A stretch of DNA of 64,000 nucleotides, taken from Halosaccharopolyspora lacisalsi (lineage in GTDB: Bacteria > Actinomycetota > Actinomycetes > Mycobacteriales > Pseudonocardiaceae). A program made the translations under genes and the position numbers. Location of the stretch: assembly GCF_014137975.1 (NCBI RefSeq), contig NZ_JACGWZ010000001.1, positions 1,364,001-1,428,000 on the forward strand, written 5' to 3'. The notes beneath the pieces are model-generated. The model saw only the letters and a program-made list of their open reading frames with translations. It searched no databases and was not told the DNA's origin. Positions 44,715-53,905 of this stretch are shown here, piece by piece; position 1 is the first letter of the stretch; each line of letters begins with the position of its first letter.

Positions 44715-45439
44715 ATGTACCTCCCGCCGGTGACTTCGAGGACGGTGCCGGTCATGTAGCTGGACAGGTCACTGGCGAGGAAGGTGGCGACCTTGGCGAC
44801 CTCCTCGGGAGTCCCGGGGCGCCCCATCGGGACTTCGGAGAGCTTCTGCTTCTTGATGTCCTCGGGCATGGCCTCGGTCATGGGGGACTCGATGAAGCCG
44901 GGCTGGATGGCGTTGACCCGGACACCTGTGAACGCGACCTCCTTGGCGGCAGCCTTGGTGAGCCCGACGATGCCGGCTTTGGCCGCAGAGTAGTTGGTCT
45001 GGCCGAGGAATCCGACCTTGCCGGAGATCGACGAGAGGTTGATGATCGATCCGCCGCCGGACTCGCGCATGATTCCGGCGGCCTGCCGCGTGCCGTTCCA
45101 GCAGCCGCGCAGGTGGACCCGGATGACCTCGTCGAACTGGTCCTCGGTCATCTTGCGCATGGTGGCGTCGCGGGTGATGCCGGCGTTGTTGACTACGACG
45201 TCGAGCGGGCCGAACTTCTCGGTGGCCGTGTTGAGCAGCTGGGATACGTCCTCGCTCGAGGTGACGTCGCACCGGACGCCGATCGCTTCGGTGGGCAGGG
45301 ATTCCGCGGCTTCGCGGGCTGCGGTTTCGGAGAGGTCGCCGATGACGATCCGCGCTCCGTACGCGGCGAAGGTGCGGGCGATCGCCAGTCCGATGCCTTG
45401 TGCGGCACCGGTGATCACGGCGGTGCGTCCGGACAGCAT
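44711..45439 (-). CDS. Short-chain dehydrogenase, FabG-like 3-hydroxyacyl-CoA dehydrogenase/reductase
   Basis: 242 residues. Cofactor loop TGAAQGIG (residues 10-17), Asp at the end of the second strand (IVIGDLSE), NNAG (about 88) and the catalytic Ser, Tyr, Lys in [20 protein letters not shown] and AAKAG are all present. The end [17 protein letters not shown] is standard. In this operon it would oxidise the 3-hydroxyacyl-CoA made by the MaoC hydratase. The acidic residue after strand 2 fits NAD, hence the oxidative direction. Confidence 0.83.
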   Translation of the reverse strand: MLSGRTAVITGAAQGIGLAIARTFAAYGARIVIGDLSETAAREAAESLPTEAIGVRCDVTSSEDVSQLLNTATEKFGPLDVVVNNAGITRDATMRKMTEDQFDEVIRVHLRGCWNGTRQAAGIMRESGGGSIINLSSISGKVGFLGQTNYSAAKAGIVGLTKAAAKEVAFTGVRVNAIQPGFIESPMTEAMPEDIKKQKLSEVPMGRPGTPEEVAKVATFLASDLSSYMTGTVLEVTGGRYM

Positions 45440-45460
45440 GGTGATCCTTTCTGGGGAGTG

Positions 45461-46657
45461 TCAGCGGTGTTCGGATTGGTGGGCGACGCCGTTGCGGAGG
45501 GCCTCGTCGGCGCTGCTGGTGTCCATTCCGGACTCGACGAGCAGCGCTCGGGTGTGCTGGCCGAGCGCGGGGACGTCGCCCATGTGCGCTTCGACGTCGG
45601 TGAACGTCGCCGGGGGCAGCAGTGCCTCGACGGTGGCGTGCTCGGTGCCGATCTCCCGCCAGCGGTCGCGGGCGGCCAGCTGGGGGTGCTGCACTACTTG
45701 GTCGAGCTCTTTGAGCTGCGCGGCGGGCACTCCCGCGCGGGCGAGGTGCTCGTCGAGCTCCTCGGTGCTCCATAGGGCGGTCTGCTCGGCCACGCACGCG
45801 TCGCACTCGGCGCGGTGGCGCACCCGCTCGACGTTGGTGGCGAACCGGGGGGCGTCGGCCAGCTCGGGCACGCCGAGGACGTCGGTGACCAGCGTGCGCC
45901 AGCCGTGGTCGTTCTGGACCCCGATCAGCATTTGGCCGTCGCGGGTGGGGAAGGCGTCGTAGGGGGCGATGGAACTGTGGCTGAGTCCCATCCGCGGCGA
46001 CTGGGTACCGGTGTGCATCTGGGTGTAGAGCGCGTAACCCATCCATTCGGCGGTGGCCTCGAGCATCGAGACGTCGATGGTGGCGCCTTCCCCGGTGCGC
46101 CCGTGGCGCAGCAGTGCGGCCAGGACCGCCTGGGAGCAGTACATGCCGGAGGCGATGTCCGCGGTGGGGATGCCGGTCTTGACGGGGGTCTCGGGCGTGC
46201 CCGTGATCGAGATGAGTCCGGCTTCGGCCTGGATGAGCATGTCGTAGGCCTTGCGCTGCTCCATCGGACCGCCGGCGCCGAAGCCCGACAGGTTGGCCAC
46301 GACCAGCTCCGGGCGTGCTGAGCGCAGGTCTGCGGCACCGAGACCCAGACGCTCGGTCGCCCCCGGCGCGAGGTTCTGCACGAAGACGTCGGCGTGCTCG
46401 ACGAGGTTCCGGACGACGCTGCGGCCTTCCGCGGTCTTCAGGTCGACCGCGACGGACTCCTTCCCGCGGTTGAGCCAGACGAAGTGCGCACCAGTGCCGT
46501 GCACGGCGTGGTCGTAACCGCGGGCGAAGTCCCCACCGTCGGTGCGTTCCACCTTGACTACCCGCGCGCCGAGGTCGGCGAGGTTGCGCGTGGCCAGGGG
46601 AGCGGCCACGGCCTGTTCGAGGGAGACGACGGTGATGCCCTCCAGCGGGCGGGTCAT
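45461..46657 (-). CDS. CaiB/BaiF family CoA-transferase
   Basis: 398 residues of the family III CoA-transferases. It opens MTRPLEGITVVSLEQAVAAP. The catalytic aspartate lies in QRKAYDMLIQAEAGLISITG; the CoA-binding VKVERTDGGDFARGY and GEGATIDVSMLEATAEWMGY are visible. It would attach CoA, for example from succinyl-CoA, to the free acid substrate of this operon. It overlaps the acyl-CoA dehydrogenase gene by 4 bases. No other acyl-CoA ligase occurs in the operon, so this is the probable activating step. Confidence 0.85.
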   Translation of the reverse strand: MTRPLEGITVVSLEQAVAAPLATRNLADLGARVVKVERTDGGDFARGYDHAVHGTGAHFVWLNRGKESVAVDLKTAEGRSVVRNLVEHADVFVQNLAPGATERLGLGAADLRSARPELVVANLSGFGAGGPMEQRKAYDMLIQAEAGLISITGTPETPVKTGIPTADIASGMYCSQAVLAALLRHGRTGEGATIDVSMLEATAEWMGYALYTQMHTGTQSPRMGLSHSSIAPYDAFPTRDGQMLIGVQNDHGWRTLVTDVLGVPELADAPRFATNVERVRHRAECDACVAEQTALWSTEELDEHLARAGVPAAQLKELDQVVQHPQLAARDRWREIGTEHATVEALLPPATFTDVEAHMGDVPALGQHTRALLVESGMDTSSADEALRNGVAHQSEHR

Positions 46658-47832
46658 GACGCCTGCTTCTTCGCGGCTCGCACCAAGCCACCGCCGATGA
46701 TGAGGCGCTGTATCTCGCTGGTGCCCTCGTACAGGCGCATCAGGCGGACGTCGCGGTAGATCCGCTCGACGGGGACCTCGCGCATGTAGCCGGTGCCGCC
46801 GTGCACCTGCACCGCCAGGTCGGCCGCCTTGCCGGCCATTTCGGTGCAGTAGAGCTTCGCGGCCGAGGGAGCGATGCGCCGGTCTTCCCCGCTGACGTAC
46901 TTGTAGGCGGCGTCGCGGGCGAGTGCACGGCCAGCGAGCACCCCGGTCTGCTGATCGGCGATCATCGCCTGCACGAGCTGGAAGTCGCCGGTGGGCGTGC
47001 CGCCCTGCGTCGCCGAGGCGGCGTGGGAGACGGATTCGTCGAGCGCCCGCTGCGCGCAGCCGACGGCGAGCCCGGCCATGTGGATGCGGCCGCGGGCCAG
47101 CGAGGTCATCGCCGCGCGGTAGCCGACCTCGCCGTCGGAGCCGACGAGCGCGTCCGGCCCGACGCGCACCTGCGAGAAGGTGACCTCGGCGGTGCGCGAG
47201 CCCTCCTGGCCCATCTTGGCGTCCTTGGTGCCCACCTGGACGCCGGGGGCGTCACCGGGCACGAGGAAGACCGCGATGCCGGTGCCGGATTCCGGTGCGG
47301 GCTGCGTGCGGGCGAAGACCACGAACAACCCCGCCTCGGTCGCGTTGGTGATGAACTGCTTGGTGCCGTCGATGATCCAACCGTCGCCGTCCGCGGTGGC
47401 AGTGGTGCGCAACCCGGCCGGGTTGGAGCCGGCGCCGGGCTCGGTGAGCGCGAAGGAAGCGACCACGTCACCGGAGGCGATCGCGGGCAACCACCGGGCC
47501 TTTTGCTGCTCGGTGCCGTACCCGACGAGTACCTGACCGGCGATTCCGTTGTTGGTGCCGAACATCGACCGCAGTGCCAGCGAGGTGTAACCCAGTTCCA
47601 TGGCGACCTCGACGTCCTGGACGAGGTCGAGACCCAACCCGCCCCACTGCTGCGGGATCGTGTAGCCGAACAGACCCATCTCCGCTGCCTGGGCGCGCAG
47701 GTCGTCGGGGATCGCGTCGGTGTTCATGATCTCGATCTCACGGGGCAGCACGCGGGTGCGCACGAAGTCGGAGATCTGTGCGAGGACGTCGCGGAAGACG
47801 TCTCCCGGAACCTCGGTGGTCTCGGTGTCCAT
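46654..47832 (-). CDS. Acyl-CoA dehydrogenase
   Basis: 392-residue flavoprotein. The FAD/substrate motifs FALTEPGAGSNPAGLRTTAT and IIDGTKQFITNATEAGLFVV are intact. The catalytic base is the glutamate in VRLMRLYEGTSEIQRLIIG. VQVHGGTGYMREVPVERIYR is the usual C-terminal signature. It introduces the 2,3-double bond and reduces the EtfBA pair encoded in the same operon. ATG at 47832 is preferred; ATG at 47850 has no ribosome binding site. It is the first gene of the operon, directly divergent from a LysR gene. The substrate is unknown; adipyl-CoA or another dicarboxylyl- or cyclic acyl-CoA is proposed from context. Confidence 0.87.
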   Translation of the reverse strand: MDTETTEVPGDVFRDVLAQISDFVRTRVLPREIEIMNTDAIPDDLRAQAAEMGLFGYTIPQQWGGLGLDLVQDVEVAMELGYTSLALRSMFGTNNGIAGQVLVGYGTEQQKARWLPAIASGDVVASFALTEPGAGSNPAGLRTTATADGDGWIIDGTKQFITNATEAGLFVVFARTQPAPESGTGIAVFLVPGDAPGVQVGTKDAKMGQEGSRTAEVTFSQVRVGPDALVGSDGEVGYRAAMTSLARGRIHMAGLAVGCAQRALDESVSHAASATQGGTPTGDFQLVQAMIADQQTGVLAGRALARDAAYKYVSGEDRRIAPSAAKLYCTEMAGKAADLAVQVHGGTGYMREVPVERIYRDVRLMRLYEGTSEIQRLIIGGGLVRAAKKQAS

Positions 47833-47852
47833 GCCCTTACCTTCACCCATCA

Positions 47853-47869
47853 ATTGAGACCAGTCCAAT
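47853..47869 (+). promoter_or_regulatory. LysR-type binding box (ATTG-N9-CAAT)
   Basis: ATTG (47853-47856) and CAAT (47866-47869) form an inverted repeat with the T-N11-A spacing used by LysR proteins. It lies in the 89-base gap between the acyl-CoA dehydrogenase and lysR genes. Confidence 0.5.
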
Positions 47870-47892
47870 ACTTAATCGGTCCTTCTGCGATA

Positions 47893-47912
47893 CTCCATCT
47901 GCAAATATGGAG
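47893..47912 (+). promoter_or_regulatory. Inverted repeat near the lysR start (CTCCAT-N8-ATGGAG)
   Basis: Six-base arms at 47893-47898 and 47907-47912 are perfectly complementary. The right arm contains the ribosome binding site region of lysR, so binding here could autoregulate the gene. Confidence 0.4.
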
Positions 47913-47921
47913 GTGAGGAGC

Positions 47922-48821
47922 ATGGAACTCGCACAACTGCGGTCGTTCCTGGCAGTGGCCGAGGAACTGCACTTCGGACGAGCCGCCGAACGGCTGCGCA
48001 TCGCCCAGCCACCGTTGAGCCGCACGATCAAACAGCTGGAACGGCAGCTCGGCACCCGGCTGTTCGAACGGAACACGCGCTCGGTCCGGCTCACCGCCAG
48101 CGGGCAGGCCCTGGTCGGCCCGGCCACGGAGGTACTGGAGACGGTGCGTCGGGCCGAGACCGCCGTGCGCGCTGCCGACGACGGAGAGGCCGGGCTGGTG
48201 CGGATCGCCTTCGCGGGGCTGTCCACCCACGGCCTCGTCGGCCGGCTCGCTCGGGCCGTGCGTTCCCGGAAACCGGGAATCCGCCTGGAGCTGTCCAGCC
48301 AGAACTTCGCCCAGCCGGCGATGAAGAAGCTGCTGAACGGCGAGACCGACATCGCCCTGGGTCGCTGGGACGTGATCCCCGCCGAGGTGCGCGCCGAGAT
48401 CGTGATGAGCGATTCGCTCGTGGTCGCGCTGCCGGACACGCATCCGCTGGCAGATGCGAAGCGACTGTCGATCACCCGGCTCGCTGACGAGGGGTTCGTG
48501 TCGCTGCCGTCGCACGAGGGCGCCGTGCTCAACGATCGGCTGCGGCGGCTGGCCCAGGAGCACGGCTTCGCGGCCGAGGTGGTGCAGGTCGCCCCGGACA
48601 CCCAGACCGCGTTGGCGCTGGTCAGTGCGGAGGTCGGCTGCCACGTCACGCTGGCTTCGGTGGCGCGGAACCCGAACGATCCGCACGTGGTGTTCGTGCC
48701 GCTGGAGGGCGCGCCGCTGGACGTGGATCTGCGGATGGCCTGGCGCCGCGACGACCGCAGCCCGGCGCTGCGGGCGGTGCTCCAGGAGGCGCTGGACCTC
48801 GGCGAGGTGCCGACCGGCTGA
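47922..48821 (+). CDS. LysR-family regulator of the acyl-CoA operon
   Basis: 299 residues. The N-terminal helix-turn-helix reads LRSFLAVAEELHFGRAAERL and QPPLSRTIKQLERQLGTRLF (residues 6-50). The effector domain follows (LVRIAFAGLSTHGLVGRLAR), of the substrate-binding-protein fold common in aromatic and acid catabolism regulators. ATG at 47922 has GGAGGTGAGGAG upstream; an in-frame ATG at 47907 is possible. Its divergent position and the boxes between the genes suggest it activates the acyl-CoA dehydrogenase operon. It ends 10 bases from the convergent AcoR-like gene. Confidence 0.87.
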   Translation: MELAQLRSFLAVAEELHFGRAAERLRIAQPPLSRTIKQLERQLGTRLFERNTRSVRLTASGQALVGPATEVLETVRRAETAVRAADDGEAGLVRIAFAGLSTHGLVGRLARAVRSRKPGIRLELSSQNFAQPAMKKLLNGETDIALGRWDVIPAEVRAEIVMSDSLVVALPDTHPLADAKRLSITRLADEGFVSLPSHEGAVLNDRLRRLAQEHGFAAEVVQVAPDTQTALALVSAEVGCHVTLASVARNPNDPHVVFVPLEGAPLDVDLRMAWRRDDRSPALRAVLQEALDLGEVPTG

Positions 48822-48831
48822 GCGCGCGGCC

Positions 48832-50544
48832 TCAGAGGGAGCTCTCGCTCCTGTCGAGGCCGAGTTGCCGGAGTCGTCGGTAGAGTGTGGTTCGCCCGAT
48901 GCCCAGGGTGGCCGCCGCCTCGGACTTGTTGCCCCCGGCGGCGTCGAGCGCGTTGCTGATCGCGTCGCGTTCGGCCCGCTCGAGCGGAGTGAGCGAGCGT
49001 CGCGGCGACGTCTGCTGGAGGTGCTGCGGCAGGTGACGGCGCTGGATCACAGCCACGGGCACCTCGCGGACCAGACTGGTCAGCACGCTGGTGAGCTCGG
49101 CGAGGTCCCCGGGCCAGTTCGACTGCATCAGCGCCTGCAACGCCGCCGGGGACATCGAGTGCCGCCCGTCCGGATCGACCCGCGCGAGGATGTGCTTGAC
49201 CAGGCCCGGGATCCGCTCAGGGGTACGTGTCAGCGACTGCGTGCGCCGCGCGGGGCCGATCTCGTCGATCATCGCCTGGACCTGCTCGGCGGCTGCCTCC
49301 CAACAGGCGGTGAGCAGCAGGGTGCTGGTGCGCCGTCCGGTAGCGGCCGCGGTGCGGTGGTCGGCGACCAGAGCCGACAGTCGGGGTGCGTCGTGGCCGG
49401 GTGTGTGCTCGACCCGTCGCAGGAGCACGTCGGTGCCCCCGTCGAGCAGGTCGGTGATCTCGTCCCGCGGGACCTGCTCCGCGGGGGAGAGGGTAATCGG
49501 TTCGAGGGCGTGGTCCGCGGTGCGCTCGGCGTGCAGTTCGGCGGCGACCGTCGCCCGTCCGGAGCCCCGTGGCCCCTCGACCAGCAGCACTCCGGTGGTG
49601 GCCGCGGGGGTCGGCCACGGCGTGAAGGACGGTGTGGCGGGACGTGCCTCGCCGGCGTCCGGTTCGGAGAAGTGCAGTACGAAGTGGGGGCGCGGCCCCT
49701 CGGCGACTCGCCGGGCGCGGACCTCGACGTCCGAGCCGTCGAGCAGGAGCTGCGCGGTGTTACCACCGGACCAGTCGTGGGAGTGCAGCAGCTCCCAGAG
49801 CGCCACGTGCGAATGGACGTTGACGTACGGTAGACCGGGCGTGTTGGCCAGCACCGACTCCTGGTCCATCACCACGGTCGGGCGTTTCGAGTTGCTGAAG
49901 CGCATGAACGACATCGCCAGGGCGAGGTCTTGGGGCCGGGATTCGGCGCGCAGCCGTTCCTCGATCTGCTGGCCGATCTCGCAGGTCAGCGAGAGCATCA
50001 GCGGGTTCGCCGCCTCGATCGGGCCGCCGACCGAGATCGAACCGAGCACCGTGCCGGTCGGGGCGCACACGGGCGCGGCGGCGCACGCCAACGCCGCGAG
50101 CGCGTCGTTGTAGTGCTGACTGCCCTCGATGTAGACGGCGCGGCGCTCGACCATGGAGGTGCCGAGCCCGTTGGTGCCGACAGAGCCCTCGGAGTAGTCG
50201 AATCCCTCGGCGGCGTAGACCCGGTCCAGGCGCTTGAGCGCCGTGCGGTTGCCGGCGCGCCGGGCCACGATATTGCCCGCCCGGTCGCTCAGAAACAGCG
50301 TCGCCCCGGTCTCGGCGAGCCGGCCCTGCCAGCGGTCGAGGATCGGCCCGGCCGCGCGGCACAGCAAGGAATCGGTGTCGACCTCCCGGCAGTGTTGCTG
50401 CAGGGTGCTGCTGTCGACCTGGCCGCTGAGCGAGCGCCGCCAGCTGCGCACGATCAGGTCGGGCACCACGCCCTCGGTGCGGACCTCGCTGCACAGCCCA
50501 CTGCGGATGAGGTCCTGCCGTGCCTGGCGCACCAGATCGGACAT
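48832..50544 (-). CDS. AcoR/MimR-like GAF-Fis activator without a GAFTGA loop
   Basis: 570 residues. The N-terminal 200 residues contain a GAF-type sensor (DYSEGSVGTNGLGTSMVERR, then VYIEGSQHYNDALAALACAA) as in the acetoin regulator AcoR. A reduced AAA+-like middle keeps a P-loop relic (EGPRGSGRAT) but lacks the sigma-54-contacting GAFTGA motif. The C-terminus is a Fis-type helix-turn-helix (RDAISNALDAAGGNKSEAAA, then TLGIGRTTLYRRLRQLGL). ATG at 50544 has GGAGGCAGGA upstream. Actinobacterial relatives (for example MimR) control ketone, alcohol and propane oxidation genes with ordinary sigma factors. It is divergent from the Baeyer-Villiger monooxygenase gene and probably its activator. Confidence 0.82.
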   Translation of the reverse strand: MSDLVRQARQDLIRSGLCSEVRTEGVVPDLIVRSWRRSLSGQVDSSTLQQHCREVDTDSLLCRAAGPILDRWQGRLAETGATLFLSDRAGNIVARRAGNRTALKRLDRVYAAEGFDYSEGSVGTNGLGTSMVERRAVYIEGSQHYNDALAALACAAAPVCAPTGTVLGSISVGGPIEAANPLMLSLTCEIGQQIEERLRAESRPQDLALAMSFMRFSNSKRPTVVMDQESVLANTPGLPYVNVHSHVALWELLHSHDWSGGNTAQLLLDGSDVEVRARRVAEGPRPHFVLHFSEPDAGEARPATPSFTPWPTPAATTGVLLVEGPRGSGRATVAAELHAERTADHALEPITLSPAEQVPRDEITDLLDGGTDVLLRRVEHTPGHDAPRLSALVADHRTAAATGRRTSTLLLTACWEAAAEQVQAMIDEIGPARRTQSLTRTPERIPGLVKHILARVDPDGRHSMSPAALQALMQSNWPGDLAELTSVLTSLVREVPVAVIQRRHLPQHLQQTSPRRSLTPLERAERDAISNALDAAGGNKSEAAATLGIGRTTLYRRLRQLGLDRSESSL

Positions 50545-50661
50545 CGTCCTGCCTCCTTCGTCAGTCCGATTTCCCGGTTCAGCTTGGGCGACCGTGCCTC
50601 CCCGCGGCGCGCGATTTCCAGTGCGCCGCGCCTGCCGAACTTTTGCTCCACGAGTATCAAT

Positions 50662-50674
50662 GCCGGTCACCGGC
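50662..50674 (+). promoter_or_regulatory. Palindrome GCCGGT-C-ACCGGC in the divergent region
   Basis: A perfect 6+1+6 inverted repeat between the activator and monooxygenase genes, 12 bases left of a second repeat at 50685. It may be an operator or activator site; no factor can be assigned. Confidence 0.4.
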
Positions 50675-50684
50675 TCGTTGCCGC

Positions 50685-50705
50685 GGTGTTTCAGATCGGA
50701 ACACC
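50685..50705 (+). promoter_or_regulatory. Activator-site candidate GGTGTT-N9-AACACC
   Basis: Perfect 6-base arms with a 9-base spacer, 84 bases upstream of the monooxygenase start. Size and symmetry suit a Fis-type activator dimer such as the divergent AcoR-like protein. Confidence 0.5.
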
Positions 50706-50788
50706 TCCGGAACCGGCAGTTTCTCGCATCATGATGCCCCACCAGTGAAGCACGCCACACGGGCGTCACGACCAAAGGAGCTCGCGCC

Positions 50789-52420
50789 ATGCAGGAAGCC
50801 GCTCCCGATCAGATCCACCAGCTCGACGCCCTCGTCGTCGGCACCGGGTTCGGCGGGATCCACATGCTCTACAAGCTGCGCAAGGAGCTGGGGCTCGACG
50901 CCGTGGCCATCGACAAGGCCGGCGGCGTGGGCGGCACGTGGTACTGGAACCGGTACCCCGGTGCACTCTCGGACTCCGAGAGCTTCGTGTACCAGTACTC
51001 GTTCGACCGGGAGCTGTACGAGCAGAACCCGTGGAAGACGAAGTACGTCACTCAGCCGGAGATCCTCGAGTACCTCAACGGCGTCGTCGACCGCTACGGC
51101 CTGCGCGACCACATCCGACTCGAGACCGGCATGACCGAGGCTGAGTTCGACGAGAACTCCGGCACCTGGATCGTGCGCACCGACCGTGACTTGGTGTTCC
51201 GCTGCCGATTCCTGGTCACCGCGGTCGGGCTGCTATCGGCGACGAACCTGCCCGACATCCCCGGCATCGAGGGTTTCCGCGGCCGGGTGGTGCACACCGG
51301 GGCGTGGCCGACCGACCTCGACCTGGCCGGCAAGCGCGTCGGCGTCATCGGCAACGGGTCCACCGGTGGTCAGGTGACCACCGCGATCGCCCCGGTCGTC
51401 GGGCACCTGACGTCGTTTCAGCGCACGCCGCAGTACAGCGTGCCCGCCGGCAACCGGGAGCTGACTGCGGAGGAGAGGCGCTCGCACCGCGAGAACTTCG
51501 AGACCAACTGGGAGCAGGTGCGCAACTCCAACGTCGCGATGGGCTTCGAGGAGAGCACCGTACCGGCCTTCAGCGTCTCGGCCGAGGAGCGGGAGCGGAT
51601 CTTCCAGCGGGCCTGGGACGAGGGCGGCGGATTCCGCTTCATGTTCGAGACCTTCAGCGACATCGCCACCGACCCGGCCGCGAACGAGGAGGCGGCGGCG
51701 TTCATCCGCCGCAAGATCGCAGAAATCGTCGAGGACCCCGAGGTCCGGCGCAAGCTCACGCCCACCGGCGTCTACGCGCACCGGCCGCTGTGCGATTCGG
51801 GCTTCTACGACACGTTCAACCGCCCGAACGTCAGTCTGGTCAACGTCAAGGAGAACCCTATCGCCCGGATGGCCGAGGACGGGATCGTCACCGAGGACGG
51901 CGTCGTGCATGAGCTCGATGTGCTGGTGTGCGCCACGGGGTTCGACGCGGTCGACGGGAACTACAAGCGGGTCGCCATCCGCGGCCGCGACGGTGAGCTG
52001 CTCAAGGACAGCTGGGCCGACGGGCCGACGAGCTACCTGGGAGTGGCCACCACCGGATTCCCGAACATGTTCATGATCCTGGGCCCCAACGGCCCGTTCA
52101 CGAACCTGCCGCCGTCGATCGAGGCACAGGTCGACTGGATCGGCGAAACCGTGCAGCACGTGCGCGACACCGGTGCGTCCTGGATCGACGTCAAACCGGA
52201 TACGGAGGCCGCCTGGACCGAGACATGCGCGGACATCGCCAACCAGACGCTGTTCCCGAAGGCCGCTTCCTGGATCTTCGGTGCGAACGTCCCCGGCAAG
52301 AAGCGGACGGTCATGTTCTACCTGGGTGGGCTGAAAGGCTACCGCGCGCTGCTGGCCGAGGAGTCCTCGTCCGGTTATCCCGGCTTTGTCATCAGCGCCG
52401 ACGAGCTCGCACCGGTCTGA
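50789..52420 (+). CDS. Baeyer-Villiger monooxygenase, cyclohexanone-monooxygenase type
   Basis: 543 residues, the same length as classical cyclohexanone monooxygenase. It has the FAD loop GTGFGG (18-23), the BVMO fingerprint FRGRVVHTGAWP (163-174) and the NADPH loop GNGSTG (188-193). DKAGGVGGTWYWNRYPGALS and LVCATGFDAVDGNYKRVAIR are also typical. The enzyme inserts oxygen next to a ketone to give an ester or lactone. ATG at 50789 has AAAGGAG upstream. It heads an operon with an aldehyde dehydrogenase and two vicinal-diol/acyloin dehydrogenases, so its substrate may be a 2-hydroxyketone rather than a plain ketone. The substrate itself is an inference. Confidence 0.88.
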   Translation: MQEAAPDQIHQLDALVVGTGFGGIHMLYKLRKELGLDAVAIDKAGGVGGTWYWNRYPGALSDSESFVYQYSFDRELYEQNPWKTKYVTQPEILEYLNGVVDRYGLRDHIRLETGMTEAEFDENSGTWIVRTDRDLVFRCRFLVTAVGLLSATNLPDIPGIEGFRGRVVHTGAWPTDLDLAGKRVGVIGNGSTGGQVTTAIAPVVGHLTSFQRTPQYSVPAGNRELTAEERRSHRENFETNWEQVRNSNVAMGFEESTVPAFSVSAEERERIFQRAWDEGGGFRFMFETFSDIATDPAANEEAAAFIRRKIAEIVEDPEVRRKLTPTGVYAHRPLCDSGFYDTFNRPNVSLVNVKENPIARMAEDGIVTEDGVVHELDVLVCATGFDAVDGNYKRVAIRGRDGELLKDSWADGPTSYLGVATTGFPNMFMILGPNGPFTNLPPSIEAQVDWIGETVQHVRDTGASWIDVKPDTEAAWTETCADIANQTLFPKAASWIFGANVPGKKRTVMFYLGGLKGYRALLAEESSSGYPGFVISADELAPV

Positions 52421-52502
52421 TCCGGACCCGCATGAACCCGGTCGGGGCGGCCACGCGGTGCGACCGTTCCGACCTGCCCGAAGTGTCGCGGAAGGACCAA
52501 CA

Positions 52503-53873
52503 GTGACCAAGTACGCAACTGTCGACCCCACCACGGGCGAGCTGGTGCGCGAATTTCCCGTCATGTCGGATGCCGAGGCCGATCAGGCGCTCAAGCGCTC
52601 CGCCGACGCCTACCACGGCTGGCGCGAGGCCGGCCTGGCCGAGCGGACCGCGGTGCTCTCCCGCATCGCCGAGCTGCACCGGGAGCACGCCACCGAGCTG
52701 GCCGAGCTGATGACCCTGGAGATGGGTAAGCCGATCGCGCAGGCCAAGGGCGAGGTCGAGCTGTCGGCGAAGATCTACGAGTACTACGCCACCACCGGCC
52801 CCCGGTTCCTCGCCGACGAGGAGCTCGACATCGCCGGGGACGGGCGGGCCGTGGTGCGCACGGCTCCGATCGGCCCGCTGCTGGGGGTCATGCCGTGGAA
52901 CTTCCCCTACTACCAGGTGGCCCGCTTCGTCGCGCCGAATCTCTTGCTGGGCAACACGATCCTGCTCAAGCACGCCGGCAGTTGCCCGCAGCAGGCCTTG
53001 CGCATCCACGAGATCGCCGAGGCGGCCGGTGCGCCGGGCGGCGTCTACCAGAACGTCTTCGCCGACAACGGCCAGGTCGCGACCATGATCGCGGATGCGC
53101 GGCTGCAAGGGGTATCGCTGACCGGTTCGGAACGGGCCGGCAGCGTCGTCGGCGGTCTGGCCGGCAAGCACCTGAAGAAGTGCGTGCTGGAGCTGGGAGG
53201 CTCGGACCCGTTCCTCGTGCTGCCCGGGGCCGACCTGCCCCAGGCCGCGGCGGCCGCGGCCACCGGGCGGTTCGCCAACACCGGGCAGGCTTGCACCTCC
53301 GCGAAGCGGATCATCGTCGAGGCGTCGGTGTGGGACGAGTTCCTGCCCGCGTTCCTGGCGGAGGCGGCGAAGTGGCAGGTCGGTGACCCGCGTCTCCCGG
53401 AGACCAAGTTGGGGCCGATGTCCTCGATCCCGGCCCGCGGGGAGCTGGCCGAGCAGGTCGCCGACGCCGCCGCCCGAGGTGCCACCGTCCACATGGGAGG
53501 CGAGATTCCCGGAGGTGACGGCGCGTTCTATCCGGCCACGGTCCTGTCCGGGGTGGTCCCGTCGATGCGCGCCTACCGCGAGGAGCTGTTCGGGCCGGCC
53601 GTGGTGCTGCACAAGGCCGAATCGGTCGACGCGGCCGTCGAGCTGGCCAACGACTCGCCGTACGGGCTCGGTGGTGCCGTGTTCGCCCGCGACGAGGCCG
53701 AGGCCGACGTGGTCGCCGATCGCCTCGATGTCGGGATGGTCGGCATCGGCACCACCGTGAAGAGTGCCCCGGACCTGCCCTTCGGCGGGGTGAAGAACTC
53801 CGGGATCGGGCGCGAGCTGGGCCGGTTCGGCCTCGACGAGTTCGCGAACAAGAAGCTCATCCGAACCGCCTGA
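52503..53873 (+). CDS. Aldehyde dehydrogenase, succinate-semialdehyde-dehydrogenase-like
   Basis: 456-residue ALDH of the GabD-like group. The catalytic cysteine is in [19 protein letters not shown] and the glutamate in [35 protein letters not shown] and [16 protein letters not shown] are standard. GTG at 52503 follows GGAAGGACC. It is the second gene of the BVMO operon. After ring opening of a 2-hydroxycycloalkanone product it could oxidise the resulting omega-oxo acid (for example 6-oxohexanoate to adipate); with acetoin it would oxidise acetaldehyde. The group prefers semialdehydes that carry a carboxylate, which favours the first reading. Confidence 0.83.
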   Translation: MTKYATVDPTTGELVREFPVMSDAEADQALKRSADAYHGWREAGLAERTAVLSRIAELHREHATELAELMTLEMGKPIAQAKGEVELSAKIYEYYATTGPRFLADEELDIAGDGRAVVRTAPIGPLLGVMPWNFPYYQVARFVAPNLLLGNTILLKHAGSCPQQALRIHEIAEAAGAPGGVYQNVFADNGQVATMIADARLQGVSLTGSERAGSVVGGLAGKHLKKCVLELGGSDPFLVLPGADLPQAAAAAATGRFANTGQACTSAKRIIVEASVWDEFLPAFLAEAAKWQVGDPRLPETKLGPMSSIPARGELAEQVADAAARGATVHMGGEIPGGDGAFYPATVLSGVVPSMRAYREELFGPAVVLHKAESVDAAVELANDSPYGLGGAVFARDEAEADVVADRLDVGMVGIGTTVKSAPDLPFGGVKNSGIGRELGRFGLDEFANKKLIRTA

Positions 53874-53905
53874 ACGGCGACCTGGCAATGACGGAAGGAG
53901 GAGAC

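Noticed and set aside
50545-50788. Sigma-54 (-24/-12) promoter for the BVMO operon
   Set aside because: No convincing GG-N10-GC element, the regulator lacks GAFTGA, and actinomycetes generally lack sigma-54.
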